Assembly (NCBI RefSeq): GCF_014596475.1
Contig: NZ_MECJ01000015.1
Location: 1 to 64,000 of the forward strand
DNA length: 64,000 bases
Source of the DNA: Streptomyces sp. CBMA152
GTDB lineage: Bacteria; Actinomycetota; Actinomycetes; Streptomycetales; Streptomycetaceae
Reading direction: 5' to 3'
This document shows positions 42,865 through 51,213 of this stretch, piece by piece. A program made the position numbers and the translations under genes. Below the pieces are notes generated by a model. The model did not search any database. It saw nothing but the letters and a program-made list of their open reading frames with translations, and was not told where the DNA came from. Each line of letters starts with the position of its first letter. Position 1 is the stretch's first letter.

Positions 42865-42969
42865 CCTGCGCACTCATTTCCTTGAGTGGCGCGCCCCTGG
42901 GGTCCTGGTCCTCAAGGGAGCAGTCTCGTGAGCAAGCGAATGCGATAGGGCCTTCGGCCCCTCTTTCTG
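42860..42969 (+). promoter_or_regulatory. Probable expression platform of the SAM-IV riboswitch
   Basis: The 3' strand of P1, GGACCCC (42860-42866), is exactly complementary to GGGGTCC (42899-42905), enclosing an inner stem (GCGCACTCA 42868-42876 with TGAGTGGCGC 42883-42892). P1 and this hairpin are mutually exclusive. A small GGGCC-TTC-GGCCC hairpin followed by CTCTTTCTG (42948-42969) could be the terminator. Mechanism is inference. Confidence 0.55.
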
Positions 42970-43091
42970 TACACCTCCGTACGCCCTTCTTTGGCGTACG
43001 TCGAGGTCAACCCCCGTACGCGGAACGGCCGTCGAGCCGTCGCGCGGGGCCTTCACAGTCAGTTCGCCTTGTCCTGCCGGGAGATACCGTC

Positions 43092-44480
43092 ATGTCCGCA
43101 TACGCGTCCACGTCCTCCACCGTCGCCTCCACTTCTTCGGAAGAGCCCTGCTGCGCCGCGCCGCTGCCGGTGCTCGGCCGCGATGTCACCGTCCCGCTGG
43201 TCACCGGCGGCGAGGTGACCTACGCCGCCCTCGACTACGCGGCCAGCGCGCCCGCCCTCCAGCGGGTGTGGGACGACGTCGCCGCGTACGCCCCGTACTA
43301 CGGCAGCGTGCACCGGGGCGCGGGGTATCTCTCGCAGCTCTCCACCGACCTGTTCGAGAACAGCCGGGCGGCGGTGGCGGAGTTCCTGGACTGCCGCCCG
43401 ACCGACCAGGTCGTGTTCACCCGCTCGACCACGGATTCCCTGAACCTCCTCGCCCAGGTGCTCCCGGCCGACTGCCAGGTCTTCGTCTTCGAGACCGAGC
43501 ACCACGCCTCGCTGCTGCCGTGGCGGGACGCGCGGGTGACCTACCTCAACGCGCCGCGTACGCCGCAGCAGGCGGTGGCCACGCTGGAGCGGGCGCTCGC
43601 GGACCGTGACCCGTACGGTCCCGCCCTGGTGTGTGTGACGGGTGCTTCGAATGTGACCGGTGAGCTGTGGCCGGTGCGGGAGTTGGCGGCGGCCGCGCAC
43701 GCCCATGGCGCGCGGATCGTGCTGGACGCGGCGCAGCTGGCGCCTCATCACCCCGTCTCCGTAAGGGAGTTGGACGTCGACTGGATCGCGTTCTCCGGCC
43801 ACAAGCTGTACGCGCCGTTCGGCTCTGGCGTGCTCGCGGGGCGGGCCGACTGGCTCCAGGCGTCCGAGCCGTATCTGGCGGGCGGGGGCGCCTCGCGGCG
43901 GGTCGCGCGGCGCGGTGACGGCGGGGTCGATGTGGAGTGGCACACCACGGCCGCGCGGCACGAGGCCGGTTCGCCGAACGTCATCGGTGTGTACGCGATC
44001 GCGTCCGCGTGCAAGGCGCTGACCGAGGCGGGGTTCTCGGGTCTCGTGGAGCGGGAGGAGCACCTGATCGCGAAGGTGCGTGCGGGGCTTGCGGCGGTGC
44101 CGGAGGTGCGGGTGCTGTCGCTCTTCGGCGACGACGCGCCTCGGGTCGGCGTCATCTCGTTCGTGGTGGAGGGGTGGAACAGCTCGCACTTCGCGGCGGC
44201 GCTGTCTGCGGAGTACGGGATCGGGGTGCGGGACGGGCTGTTCTGCGCGCATCCGTTGGTGCGGACGCTGCTGGGGAGCGAGCCGCAGGAGCCGGGGGAG
44301 TGCGGGGCGCCGGAGGCGGAGCCGGGGGAGCGGTCGCTGAACGCGATCCGGGTCAGCTTTGGGGCGGGGACGCCCGACGAGCACGTGGATCGGTTTGTGC
44401 GGGCGGTTGGGGAGTTGGTGCGGGACGGTGCGAAGTGGTCGTACCGGACGGAAGAGGGGCGCTGCGTCCCGGCGGTGTGA
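43092..44480 (+). CDS. Class-V aminotransferase / cysteine-desulfurase-like PLP enzyme
   Basis: A 462-residue fold-type I PLP enzyme: VVFTRSTTDSLNLLA, FETEHHASLLPW, CVTGASNVTGELWPV, RIVLDAAQLAPHHPV and the PLP lysine Lys238 in FSGHKLYAPFGSG. The late region NSSHFAAALSAEYGIGVRDGLFCAHPL contains a Cys where desulfurases carry their catalytic loop. The N-terminus is Ser/Thr-rich with a Cys pair (EEPCC). The ATG at 43092 has GGGAG ahead. Control by a SAM-IV riboswitch implies a role in sulfur amino-acid metabolism, for example cysteine or homocysteine handling; the exact reaction is unknown. A repeat-type terminator follows. Confidence 0.88.
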   Translation: MSAYASTSSTVASTSSEEPCCAAPLPVLGRDVTVPLVTGGEVTYAALDYAASAPALQRVWDDVAAYAPYYGSVHRGAGYLSQLSTDLFENSRAAVAEFLDCRPTDQVVFTRSTTDSLNLLAQVLPADCQVFVFETEHHASLLPWRDARVTYLNAPRTPQQAVATLERALADRDPYGPALVCVTGASNVTGELWPVRELAAAAHAHGARIVLDAAQLAPHHPVSVRELDVDWIAFSGHKLYAPFGSGVLAGRADWLQASEPYLAGGGASRRVARRGDGGVDVEWHTTAARHEAGSPNVIGVYAIASACKALTEAGFSGLVEREEHLIAKVRAGLAAVPEVRVLSLFGDDAPRVGVISFVVEGWNSSHFAAALSAEYGIGVRDGLFCAHPLVRTLLGSEPQEPGECGAPEAEPGERSLNAIRVSFGAGTPDEHVDRFVRAVGELVRDGAKWSYRTEEGRCVPAV

Positions 44481-44509
44481 GGTTTCGTCTGCGGATCGTG
44501 CGTGGTTGC

Positions 44510-44550
44510 TCGCGCAGTTCCCCGCGCCCCTAAATACCTAGGGGCGCGGG
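44510..44550. terminator. Dispersed repeat copy 5 with hairpin
   Basis: Core GCGCAGTTCCCCGCGCCCCT followed by an inverted partial copy. The hairpin is a perfect 12-bp stem at 44521-44532 / 44539-44550 with a 6-base loop, between the class-V enzyme and the convergent Lrp-domain gene. Left flank TTTCGTCTGCGGATCGTG (about 44483-44500) is shared with other copies. Confidence 0.88.
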
Positions 44551-44561
44551 CCGCAGGCGAA

Positions 44562-44846
44562 TTACTCGGCGTCGAGGCCGATCGCGAACGCCGCCTCCAG
44601 GTCGTGTTGCGAATACGTGCGGAACGCCACGTGGGTGTCCGTGGCCTCTACGCCCGGGATCTTGCTGATGCGGCCGGGGATGATGTCCGCGAGGTTGTCG
44701 TGGCGGGCCACGCGGACCAGGGCGATCAGGTCGTAGGTGCCGGTCACCGAGTAGACCTCGGACACGTTCTCCAGCGCCGCGATCGACTCCGCGATCTCGG
44801 GGATCCGGTCCACGCTGGTCTTGATGAGCACGATCGCGGTGATCAC
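44562..44846 (-). CDS. Stand-alone Lrp/AsnC-type ligand-binding (RAM) domain protein
   Basis: A 94-residue protein consisting only of the effector/oligomerisation domain of Lrp/AsnC regulators: VLIKTSVDRIPEIAESIAAL, VSEVYSVTGTYDLIALVRV, then IPGRISKIPGVEATDTHVAF. There is no DNA-binding helix-turn-helix, and the start overlaps the upstream gene, so this is a natural short form, not a truncation. Such proteins may bind amino acids or modulate full-length Lrp proteins. GTG 44846 overlaps the rhomboid stop (GTGA) with GGGAGAA ahead. Confidence 0.88.
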   Translation of the reverse strand: MITAIVLIKTSVDRIPEIAESIAALENVSEVYSVTGTYDLIALVRVARHDNLADIIPGRISKIPGVEATDTHVAFRTYSQHDLEAAFAIGLDAE

Positions 44847-45589
44847 GGCTGGTCTTCTCCCTCGGTGGCGGCGGTGGCGGCCGACGCCGGTGGCGGCTTC
44901 GGTCGTTTCACTCTAGCCGTACGGCGATAACGTCCCCAGGCGTAGAGAAAGCCCAGGCCGAAGCCGACGAGATGGGCCAGATACGCCACCCCGGGCCCGG
45001 CCGGCGCCGCCCGTACCGCGAGCCACTGGAGCACGAACCAGAAGACCAGCACGATCCAGGCGGGAAAGCGCAGCGGCAGGAAGAAGAGGAACGGGAAGAG
45101 GCTGGTCACCCGCGCCCGGGGGAAGAGATACAGGAATGCCCCCAGAACCCCCGAGATCGCGCCGGAAGCCCCCACCAGCGTCTGGTCGGAGGCGGAGTGC
45201 GCCGCCGCGTACGCCAGCAGGGCCAGATAGCCCACGCCCAGATAGAACAGCGCGAACGCGACCTTGCCCATGCGTTCCTCGGCCATCGCGCCGAAGACGT
45301 AGAGGAAGAGCATGTTGCCCAGCAGATGCAGCCAGTTGCCGTGGACGAAGAGCGCGGTGAGGGGGGTGACGAGGGTGGCGGGATCGCCGGTCGTGAGTTC
45401 GTTCGGGATGACACCCCAGCGGGCGAAATACGCGCTCTGCGCGGCGAGCAGCGCGTCCCCCGTTCCGTATGACGGGTTGAGTCCGGATACGGGGCTGACG
45501 ATGAAGACCAGGCAGCAGAGCGCGAGCACCGTGTAGGTGACCGCCGGACCCTGCGCCGCCGTTCCCCGCAGGGCACTCCGCTTGATCAT
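44843..45589 (-). CDS. Rhomboid-family intramembrane serine protease
   Basis: A 248-residue, six- to seven-segment membrane protease. Catalytic Ser142 lies in LVGASGAISG and His206 in AYLAHLVGFGLG; the HGNWLHLLGNMLFL segment gives the HxxxN-like loop and GxxxE motif region (AMAEERMG). It cleaves membrane-spanning substrates within the bilayer. I take ATG 45589 (MIKRSALRG); the frame runs on to 45718 with Arg-rich residues. It is coupled to the Lrp-domain gene by a GTGA overlap, an odd pairing. Confidence 0.92.
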   Translation of the reverse strand: MIKRSALRGTAAQGPAVTYTVLALCCLVFIVSPVSGLNPSYGTGDALLAAQSAYFARWGVIPNELTTGDPATLVTPLTALFVHGNWLHLLGNMLFLYVFGAMAEERMGKVAFALFYLGVGYLALLAYAAAHSASDQTLVGASGAISGVLGAFLYLFPRARVTSLFPFLFFLPLRFPAWIVLVFWFVLQWLAVRAAPAGPGVAYLAHLVGFGLGFLYAWGRYRRTARVKRPKPPPASAATAATEGEDQP

Positions 45590-45756
45590 GACCAGAGCAT
45601 GGCGTAACGGGAGCGAACGGTACAGACCGCCTCGCCGTGCCGTGGCACAGCCGGTAGGCCGTAGGGTTACGGGCAGTACATCCGCAGTTCGACGGCGCAC
45701 CGCGAGATCCTGGACCATGGCCGATCATTGACAGCATGGAAGAAGGACTGCACTCC

Positions 45757-46002
45757 ATGACCACCGTTCCCCAGCCGACCGCCGACACCCGGTGGCGCTG
45801 CACGCTCTGCGGCAACCTGACCCGCTTCGACGTCACCCGCTCGTCGAAGGTCGTCGAGTACGTCCATCTGGACCTCTCCGGAGAGCCGAAGGTCGAGGAG
45901 CGCGAGGTGGTCAGTGAGACCATCGAGTCGGTGCGCTGCCGCTGGTGCAACGCGGTGGACCAGATCGAGCTCGTGGACAGGCCGGGCGCCGTCTCCCAGT
46001 GA
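45757..46002 (+). CDS. Small zinc-ribbon-like protein
   Basis: An 81-residue protein with two CxxC pairs, CTLCGN near residue 15 and CRWCNA near residue 61, flanking a beta-rich centre (VVEYVHLDLSGEPKVEERE). This suggests a zinc ribbon, possibly for nucleic-acid or protein binding. The ATG at 45757 has AGAAGGA ahead; ATG 45736 is an alternative. It lies 43 bases before the NYN-domain gene and is probably co-transcribed with it, hinting at an RNA-related role. Confidence 0.78.
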   Translation: MTTVPQPTADTRWRCTLCGNLTRFDVTRSSKVVEYVHLDLSGEPKVEEREVVSETIESVRCRWCNAVDQIELVDRPGAVSQ

Positions 46003-46045
46003 CGGGGTCCCGGTGAGCGACGGACGACAGTTGAGGTGACGGATT

Positions 46046-47407
46046 GTGGAGCATGCAAGCGGTGCCGAACCGGCCGGTGCTGCCGGTGACGGCCCCGCCG
46101 AGGTGCTCGACCGCCCGCTGCCCGAAGGGGTGCGGCGCCGGGTCGTCGCGCTGGTCTCGGACGCCTTCGGCGGGCTGACCGTCACCGAACTGCCGTCCCA
46201 GTTGCGACAGTACGCCCGTTTCACCCCGATCCGCCGTGCCAAGTTCGCGGGCAACGCCATGGCCGCCGCCCTCGAATCCGACCCGCTGTTCCGCCAGCGC
46301 ATCGGCGAGCGTCTGAAGGAGGCTCAGCCGGAGCTGGCCGCCGCCCTGGAGTCCGGCGCGCCGCCCGCGGCCGCCGATCCGGTCGACGTCGCGGCCGCGG
46401 CCTATGTGCTGCGCCCCACCGGCTGGGTCAAGCTCGTCGCCGCCGCGGGCGAGGAGGCCCAGCGCGCGGACGCCGAGCGCGCCGACGAGGAGGGCAAGCG
46501 CGAACTGGAGCGGCTGCGCGCGGAGCTGGCCGAGGCGCACGAGCGGGGCCGCGCCGAGCACGAGGAGCTGCGCGCCGACCTGGCGGCCGCCCGTAAGGAA
46601 GCCGAAACGCTCCAGCGCAAGCTGCGCAGCGCGCTCAGCGACGTCAAGCGCGGCGAGGCCGCCCTGCGCAAGGCCACCGGGGAGATCGACGGGGTCAGAG
46701 CGGAGGCGGCGGCCCGGGTGGCCGCCGCCGAGAGCGAGTCGCGGCGGCTCAAGACGCGCCTGGGTGAGGCCGAGGCGTCCGTCGAGGCGAGCCGGCGCGC
46801 GGTGCGCGAGGGGCGCTCCATCGAGGACATGCGGCTGCGGCTGCTGCTCGACACGGTCCTGGACGCGGCCTCCGGGCTGCGGCGCGAACTGGCGCTGCCC
46901 CCGGCCTCGGTGCGCCCGGCCGACACCGTGGACGCGGTCGCCCCCGGCCAGATGACCCCGAAGGACATCGCGGCCCGGGCCCTGTCCGAGACCGACCCGG
47001 CGCTGCTCGACCAGCTGCTCGCGCTGCCGCAGGTGCATCTGGTGGTGGACGGCTACAACGTCACCAAGACCGGCTATCCGACGATGCCGTTGGAGAAGCA
47101 GCGGCTGCGCCTGCTCGGCGGTCTCTCGATGCTCGCCGCGCAGACCGGCGCCGAGATCACCTGTGTCTTCGACGGGGCCGAGCTCGCCGCCCCGGTGCTC
47201 CTGGCGCCGCCCAGAGGCGTACGGGTGCTGTTCTCCAAGCCGGGCGTGACCGCCGACGAGCTGATCCGTCAGCTCGTACGGGCCGAGCCTTCGGGGCGTC
47301 CCGTGGTGGTCGTCTCGACCGACCGCGAGGTCGCGGACGGCGTCGCCAAGGCCGGTGCCCGGCCCGTCGCGTCCGTCATGCTTCTGAAGCGGCTTTCGCG
47401 CGTCTAG
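46046..47407 (+). CDS. NYN-domain (YacP-like) nuclease with long coiled coil
   Basis: A 453-residue protein: an N-terminal helical domain (20-100), a long charged coiled coil (about 130-265), and a C-terminal NYN/PIN-like domain (about 330-453). The nuclease acids are visible in HLVVDGYNVTKTGYP, ITCVFDGAE and VVVVSTDREVADG. NYN proteins cleave or bind RNA. The GTG at 46046 follows GAGG by about ten bases. Its neighbour encodes a zinc-ribbon protein. Substrate is unknown. Confidence 0.9.
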   Translation: MEHASGAEPAGAAGDGPAEVLDRPLPEGVRRRVVALVSDAFGGLTVTELPSQLRQYARFTPIRRAKFAGNAMAAALESDPLFRQRIGERLKEAQPELAAALESGAPPAAADPVDVAAAAYVLRPTGWVKLVAAAGEEAQRADAERADEEGKRELERLRAELAEAHERGRAEHEELRADLAAARKEAETLQRKLRSALSDVKRGEAALRKATGEIDGVRAEAAARVAAAESESRRLKTRLGEAEASVEASRRAVREGRSIEDMRLRLLLDTVLDAASGLRRELALPPASVRPADTVDAVAPGQMTPKDIAARALSETDPALLDQLLALPQVHLVVDGYNVTKTGYPTMPLEKQRLRLLGGLSMLAAQTGAEITCVFDGAELAAPVLLAPPRGVRVLFSKPGVTADELIRQLVRAEPSGRPVVVVSTDREVADGVAKAGARPVASVMLLKRLSRV

Positions 47408-47531
47408 TAACTCCTGCGTTCAATGCCCGAATTCGGGTGATCAGTTCCCAGCGCTCTGTCAAGTGCCCATTACTACGCGTGGGATGACTGTAAAGAATCC
47501 TCCCTGCGACCGAGTTTTTGCGTATCAGGAT

Positions 47532-47561
47532 TTGAACTGATCACAAGAGGGTCACTAGGGT
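47532..47561 (+). promoter_or_regulatory. Candidate promoter of the first NlpC/P60 gene
   Basis: TTGAAC at 47532-47537 and TAGGGT at 47556-47561 with an 18-base spacer, about 100 bases before the GTG. Downstream the leader can form a 9-bp hairpin (ACCTTCACG 47572-47580 with CGTGAAGGT 47606-47614). Confidence 0.4.
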
Positions 47562-47664
47562 CGGGGCTCGAACCTTCACGCGGTTGATCACTCGTCCGGG
47601 GTGACCGTGAAGGTCCCGCCGAGTCTGCGCTGTTCGGCGGCTGAGGAAGAAGGAGCTCGCCTTC

Positions 47665-48690
47665 GTGGCGTCCCACCGTCGACCCAAGCCCGCGAGCCGT
47701 ACCCGTGTGACCGTGCTCACCGCGACCGCCGCCGCGGCCGTCGCTCTCACGTCCCAGGCCGCGCACGCGGACCCGAAGCCTTCGAAGAGCGAAGTGAAGG
47801 CCAAGGTCGACAAGCTCTACGACGAGGCCGAGCAGGCGACGGAGAAGTACAACGGCGCCAAGGAGAAGCAGGACCAGCTGGAGAAGCAGGTCGGCGCGCT
47901 CCAGGACAAGGTGGCCCGCGGCCAGGACGAGCTCAACAAGCTGCGCGACGGCCTGGGTTCGATGGCCTCGGCGCAGTACCGCTCGGGCGGCATCGACCCC
48001 TCGGTCCAGCTCTTCCTCTCCTCCAACCCGGACGACTTCCTGGACAAGGCGTCCTCCCTGGACCAGCTGAGCGCCAAGCAGACCGAGGCGCTGCAGAAGA
48101 TCCAGGAGAAGCAGCGCGGCCTCGCGCAGGAGCGCAAGGAAGCCACGGACAAGCTCAAGGACCTCGCGGACACCCGCAAGGAGCTCGGCGACAAGAAGGC
48201 CGAGACCCAGTCCAAGCTCGCCGACGCGCAGAAGCTCCTCAACTCGCTGACCGCCGCCGAGAAGGCGTCGCTCGCGGCCGACGACGCGCGGGCCAACCGC
48301 ACCGAGACCCGCACCGACCTCGGCAGCGAGGTCCCCGCCTCGCAGCGCGGCGCCGCGGCCCTCTCGGCCGCCCAGTCGCAGCTCGGCAAGCCGTACGTGT
48401 ACGGCGCCACCGGCACAGCCTCGTTCGACTGCTCCGGGCTCACCTCCTGGGCGTACCGCCAGGCCGGCGTGAACATACCCCGCACCTCGGAGGAGCAGGC
48501 CACCGCCGGCACCCAGATAGGCCGCAGCCAGCTCAAGCCGGGCGACCTGGTGCTCTTCTACGGCGACCTGCACCACGTCGCTCTCTACGCGGGCAACGGC
48601 CAGGTGCTGCACGCCCCGAAGCCGGGCGCGGTCGTGCGCTACGAGTCGATGGACAACATGCCGTTCCAGTTCGGTGTCCGCATCGGCTGA
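47665..48690 (+). CDS. Secreted NlpC/P60 peptidoglycan endopeptidase (first copy)
   Basis: A 341-residue exported protein: signal peptide to about residue 36 (SQAAHA-DP), coiled-coil domain (40-215) of RipA/CwlO type, and a C40 peptidase domain (about 225-341). Active-site Cys is in FDCSGLTSWAYR and His in LHHVALYAGNG. It should cut the peptide stem of peptidoglycan. GTG 47665 has AAGGAG ahead. A second gene of the same design follows; both share the string QYRSGGIDPS and the VASHRRP opening, so they are tandem paralogues. Confidence 0.93.
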   Translation: MASHRRPKPASRTRVTVLTATAAAAVALTSQAAHADPKPSKSEVKAKVDKLYDEAEQATEKYNGAKEKQDQLEKQVGALQDKVARGQDELNKLRDGLGSMASAQYRSGGIDPSVQLFLSSNPDDFLDKASSLDQLSAKQTEALQKIQEKQRGLAQERKEATDKLKDLADTRKELGDKKAETQSKLADAQKLLNSLTAAEKASLAADDARANRTETRTDLGSEVPASQRGAAALSAAQSQLGKPYVYGATGTASFDCSGLTSWAYRQAGVNIPRTSEEQATAGTQIGRSQLKPGDLVLFYGDLHHVALYAGNGQVLHAPKPGAVVRYESMDNMPFQFGVRIG

Positions 48691-48776
48691 CGCCTCCCGC
48701 CACGCGTACGGCCCGGTCACGGGCCGCTTGCCGACGGCGCCCGAACGGGCGAATTCCGGTAACTCACGCTGACGCC

Positions 48777-48813
48777 ACGCCCCGCCGGTGACCTGTGTTC
48801 TCCGGTGGGGCGT
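48777..48813 (+). terminator. Hairpin after first NlpC/P60 gene
   Basis: A 12-bp stem with one wobble (ACGCCCCGCCGG / CCGGTGGGGCGT), 13-base loop, followed by CACTTTG. It separates the two paralogues. Confidence 0.6.
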
Positions 48814-48837
48814 CACTTTGCGTAGGCACAAGGGTCG

Positions 48838-48866
48838 TTGGACGCCCGTGCCGGTCCCGCTACTGT
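48838..48866 (+). promoter_or_regulatory. Candidate promoter of the second NlpC/P60 gene
   Basis: TTGGAC at 48838-48843 and TACTGT at 48861-48866 with a 17-base spacer, just after the hairpin and about 88 bases before the GTG. Confidence 0.4.
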
Positions 48867-48953
48867 CCGGCGTGCGGTGCCCCCGTGAACCTCCCACTCG
48901 TCCGCCCGCCCCGGGCGGCAGGGGCCGCACCGCCGGAAGGAGTGCGGCTTCAC

Positions 48954-49967
48954 GTGGCGTCCCATCGCCGTCCCACGCAGCCCGGCCTCGGCCAGACCGC
49001 CCGGGTCACCGTTCTCTCCGCGGCGGCGGCCACCGCGGCCGCGGCCTTCGCGGCACCGGCCAGCGCCGACCCGGGCGACACCGGCAAGGCCCGGGTCGAC
49101 CGGCTCTTCGCCCAGGCGGAGAAGGCGACCGAGGAGTACGACAAGGCGGACGAGCACGCCACTGAACTGCGCCGGCAGGTCAGTGACGCGCAGGACAGCG
49201 TCGCCCGGGGCCAGGAGCGGATCAACCGGATGCGGGGCGCGCTCGGCGCGATCGCCGGCGCCCAGTACCGCTCCGGGGGCATCGACCCCTCCCTCGCGCT
49301 GCTGCTCTCCGAGAACCCGGACAGCTATCTCGACAAGGCCGCCGCCCTCGACCGGCTCAGCGAGCGCCAGAGCGTGCAGCTGCGCGAACTCCAGCAGGAA
49401 CTGCGGCGGATCGGCCAGCAGCGCACCGAGGCCACCCGCAAACTCGCCGAGCTGGAGCGCAGCCGTATCGAGGTGGCCCGGCACAAGCGGACCGTCGAGG
49501 CCAAGCTCGCCGAGGCCCGCCGGGTGCTCAACGCGCTGCCGACCGCCGACCGCGCCGCCTTCGACCACGCCTCGCGCGGCGGCGGCCGCACCCCGGACCT
49601 GGGCAGTGCGGTGCCCGCGTCGGGCCGGGCGGCGGCCGCCGTGCTCGCGGCCCGCCAGGCGCTGGGCAGGCCGTACATCTGGGGCGCCACCGGGCCGTCC
49701 GGGTTCGACTGCTCGGGCCTGATGCAGTGGTCGTACGCGCAGGCGGGCGTCGGGCTGCCGCGCACCTCGCAGGCACAGCGGTACGCCGGGACCCAGGTGC
49801 CGCTCTCCCAGGCGCGCCCCGGCGACCTCGTCGTCTACCGCTCCGACGCCAGCCATGTCGCGATGTACGTGGGCAACGGGCAGGTCATCCACGCCCCCTA
49901 CCCGGGCGCGCCGGTGCGCTACGACCCGGTGGGCATGATGCCCGTCTCCTCGGTCACCCGCGTGTGA
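48954..49967 (+). CDS. Secreted NlpC/P60 peptidoglycan endopeptidase (second copy)
   Basis: A 337-residue paralogue of the preceding gene: signal peptide (cut near PASA-DP), coiled coil (about 40-215), C40 domain with FDCSGLMQWSYA and ASHVAMYVGNG. It opens VASHRRPTQ like its neighbour's VASHRRPKP. GTG 48954 has AAGGAG about 12 bases ahead; the frame extends upstream with Cys/Pro-rich residues that break the signal peptide. It ends 17 bases before the HExxH lipoprotein gene, which is probably co-transcribed. Confidence 0.92.
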   Translation: MASHRRPTQPGLGQTARVTVLSAAAATAAAAFAAPASADPGDTGKARVDRLFAQAEKATEEYDKADEHATELRRQVSDAQDSVARGQERINRMRGALGAIAGAQYRSGGIDPSLALLLSENPDSYLDKAAALDRLSERQSVQLRELQQELRRIGQQRTEATRKLAELERSRIEVARHKRTVEAKLAEARRVLNALPTADRAAFDHASRGGGRTPDLGSAVPASGRAAAAVLAARQALGRPYIWGATGPSGFDCSGLMQWSYAQAGVGLPRTSQAQRYAGTQVPLSQARPGDLVVYRSDASHVAMYVGNGQVIHAPYPGAPVRYDPVGMMPVSSVTRV

Positions 49968-49983
49968 CCGTACGATCGGGAGG

Positions 49984-51213
49984 ATGGCGGATCGGCGGTT
50001 CACCGGCGGGTGGCGACGGCGCACGGCGGGATACGGACTCGCGGCGCTGCTGCTCGCCTCCGCCTGCTCGGCCCCGGCCGCCGCTCCCGACGCCACCGCC
50101 CGCCAGGTCCAGCGCACCCTCGACAGCCGGGCCGCCGCCGTCCTGCACCACGACGAAGGCGGCTATCTCGACGCGGTGGACCCGGCCGCCGGGACCCTGC
50201 GGGACGCCCAGCGGGCCGAGTTCGTCAATCTGCGCCAGGTGCCGCTGAGCGCCTGGGCGTACCGGGTGACGGGCCTGAGCCACGACGGCGCGCGGGCCAG
50301 CGCCCAGGTGGAGCTGAGCTACCGGATCGACGGGTACGACAGCGCGCCCGTCGTCTCGGACCGGGTCGTGGAGCTCGGCGAGCGCGCCGGGCGCTGGTAC
50401 GTCACCGGCGACCGCCCGGCCGACGGCGCCGCCCAGCCGCTGTGGCAGCAGGGCCCGGTCACCGTCCTGCGCGGCACGCACAGCCTCGTCCTCGGCGTCG
50501 GCCAGGACCGCACGCTGCTCCAGGAGATCGCCCGCACCGAGGACCGCGCGGTGCCCGCCGTCTCATCGGCCTGGCCGGGCACCTGGGCGGGCAAGGTGGT
50601 CGTCCTGGTGCCCGCCTCGCTCGACTCGATGGCGGCGCTGCTCGGGGCGCCCCCGGCCTCGTACCGGGGGATCGCGGCGGTGACCACCGGCGAGGCGGGC
50701 GCGGCCGGGACGACCCCCGCGGACCGCGTGATCGTCAACCCCGAGGCGTACGGAGTCCTCGGCGACCTGGGCAAACGCGTCGTCCTCACCCATGAGACCA
50801 CCCACGTCGCCACCCGCGCCCGCACCTCGCCCGCGACCCCGATGTGGCTCTCCGAGGGCTATGCCGATTGGGTGGGCTACCGGGGCACCGGGCGCACCGC
50901 CGCCCAGGCCGCGCCCGAACTCCAGCAGGCGGTACGGCGCGGCGAACTGCCCGACGAGCTGCCCTCCGACGCGGACTTCGGCTTCGAGGGCGGCGCCGAC
51001 CGGCTGGCCCGGGCGTACGAGGGCGGCTGGCTGGCCTGCTCCCTGATCGCCCAGCGCTGGGGCGAGGCCGGACTCGCCGCCTTCTACGCGAAGGTGGGCG
51101 AGCAGAAGCACCGCGCGGGCGCCGTGGAGAAGGCGATGAACGACGAACTGGGCACCACGCCAAGGGAGTTCACCACCCTGTGGCGCTCTTACGTACGGGA
51201 CCGGCTGGCCTGA
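49984..51213 (+). CDS. Lipoprotein with HExxH (gluzincin-like) metallopeptidase motif
   Basis: A 409-residue lipoprotein: lipobox LLASAC (Cys28), an N-terminal NTF2-like region (about 35-140) and a C-terminal zinc-peptidase-like domain. VLTHETTHVATRA gives HExxH, and LSEGYADWVGY about 23 residues later supplies the third ligand Glu, the gluzincin/peptidase MA-like pattern. Substrate is unknown; envelope proteins are likely. ATG 49984 follows the second NlpC/P60 gene by 17 bases. Its 3' end overlaps the convergent GT87-like gene by 25 bases. Confidence 0.85.
   Translation: MADRRFTGGWRRRTAGYGLAALLLASACSAPAAAPDATARQVQRTLDSRAAAVLHHDEGGYLDAVDPAAGTLRDAQRAEFVNLRQVPLSAWAYRVTGLSHDGARASAQVELSYRIDGYDSAPVVSDRVVELGERAGRWYVTGDRPADGAAQPLWQQGPVTVLRGTHSLVLGVGQDRTLLQEIARTEDRAVPAVSSAWPGTWAGKVVVLVPASLDSMAALLGAPPASYRGIAAVTTGEAGAAGTTPADRVIVNPEAYGVLGDLGKRVVLTHETTHVATRARTSPATPMWLSEGYADWVGYRGTGRTAAQAAPELQQAVRRGELPDELPSDADFGFEGGADRLARAYEGGWLACSLIAQRWGEAGLAAFYAKVGEQKHRAGAVEKAMNDELGTTPREFTTLWRSYVRDRLA

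Larger units (their letters stand above)
42651..43091 (+). other. Intergenic region with terminator, promoter and SAM-IV riboswitch leader
   Basis: About 440 bases without a gene. In order: trpD terminator (42678-42714), a candidate promoter (42710-42737), a SAM-IV aptamer (42747-42864), a probable expression platform (42860-42969), and the remaining leader to the ribosome site of the class-V PLP enzyme. Confidence 0.8.

Noticed and set aside
44562..44846. Truncated Lrp regulator pseudogene
   Set aside because: The start overlaps an upstream stop with a good ribosome site and the effector domain is complete, so it is a genuine short form.
47408..47664. c-di-AMP (ydaO-type) riboswitch ahead of the NlpC/P60 genes
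   Set aside because: I looked because some Streptomyces wall-hydrolase genes carry one, but the conserved ydaO core elements are absent; only a simple hairpin is present.
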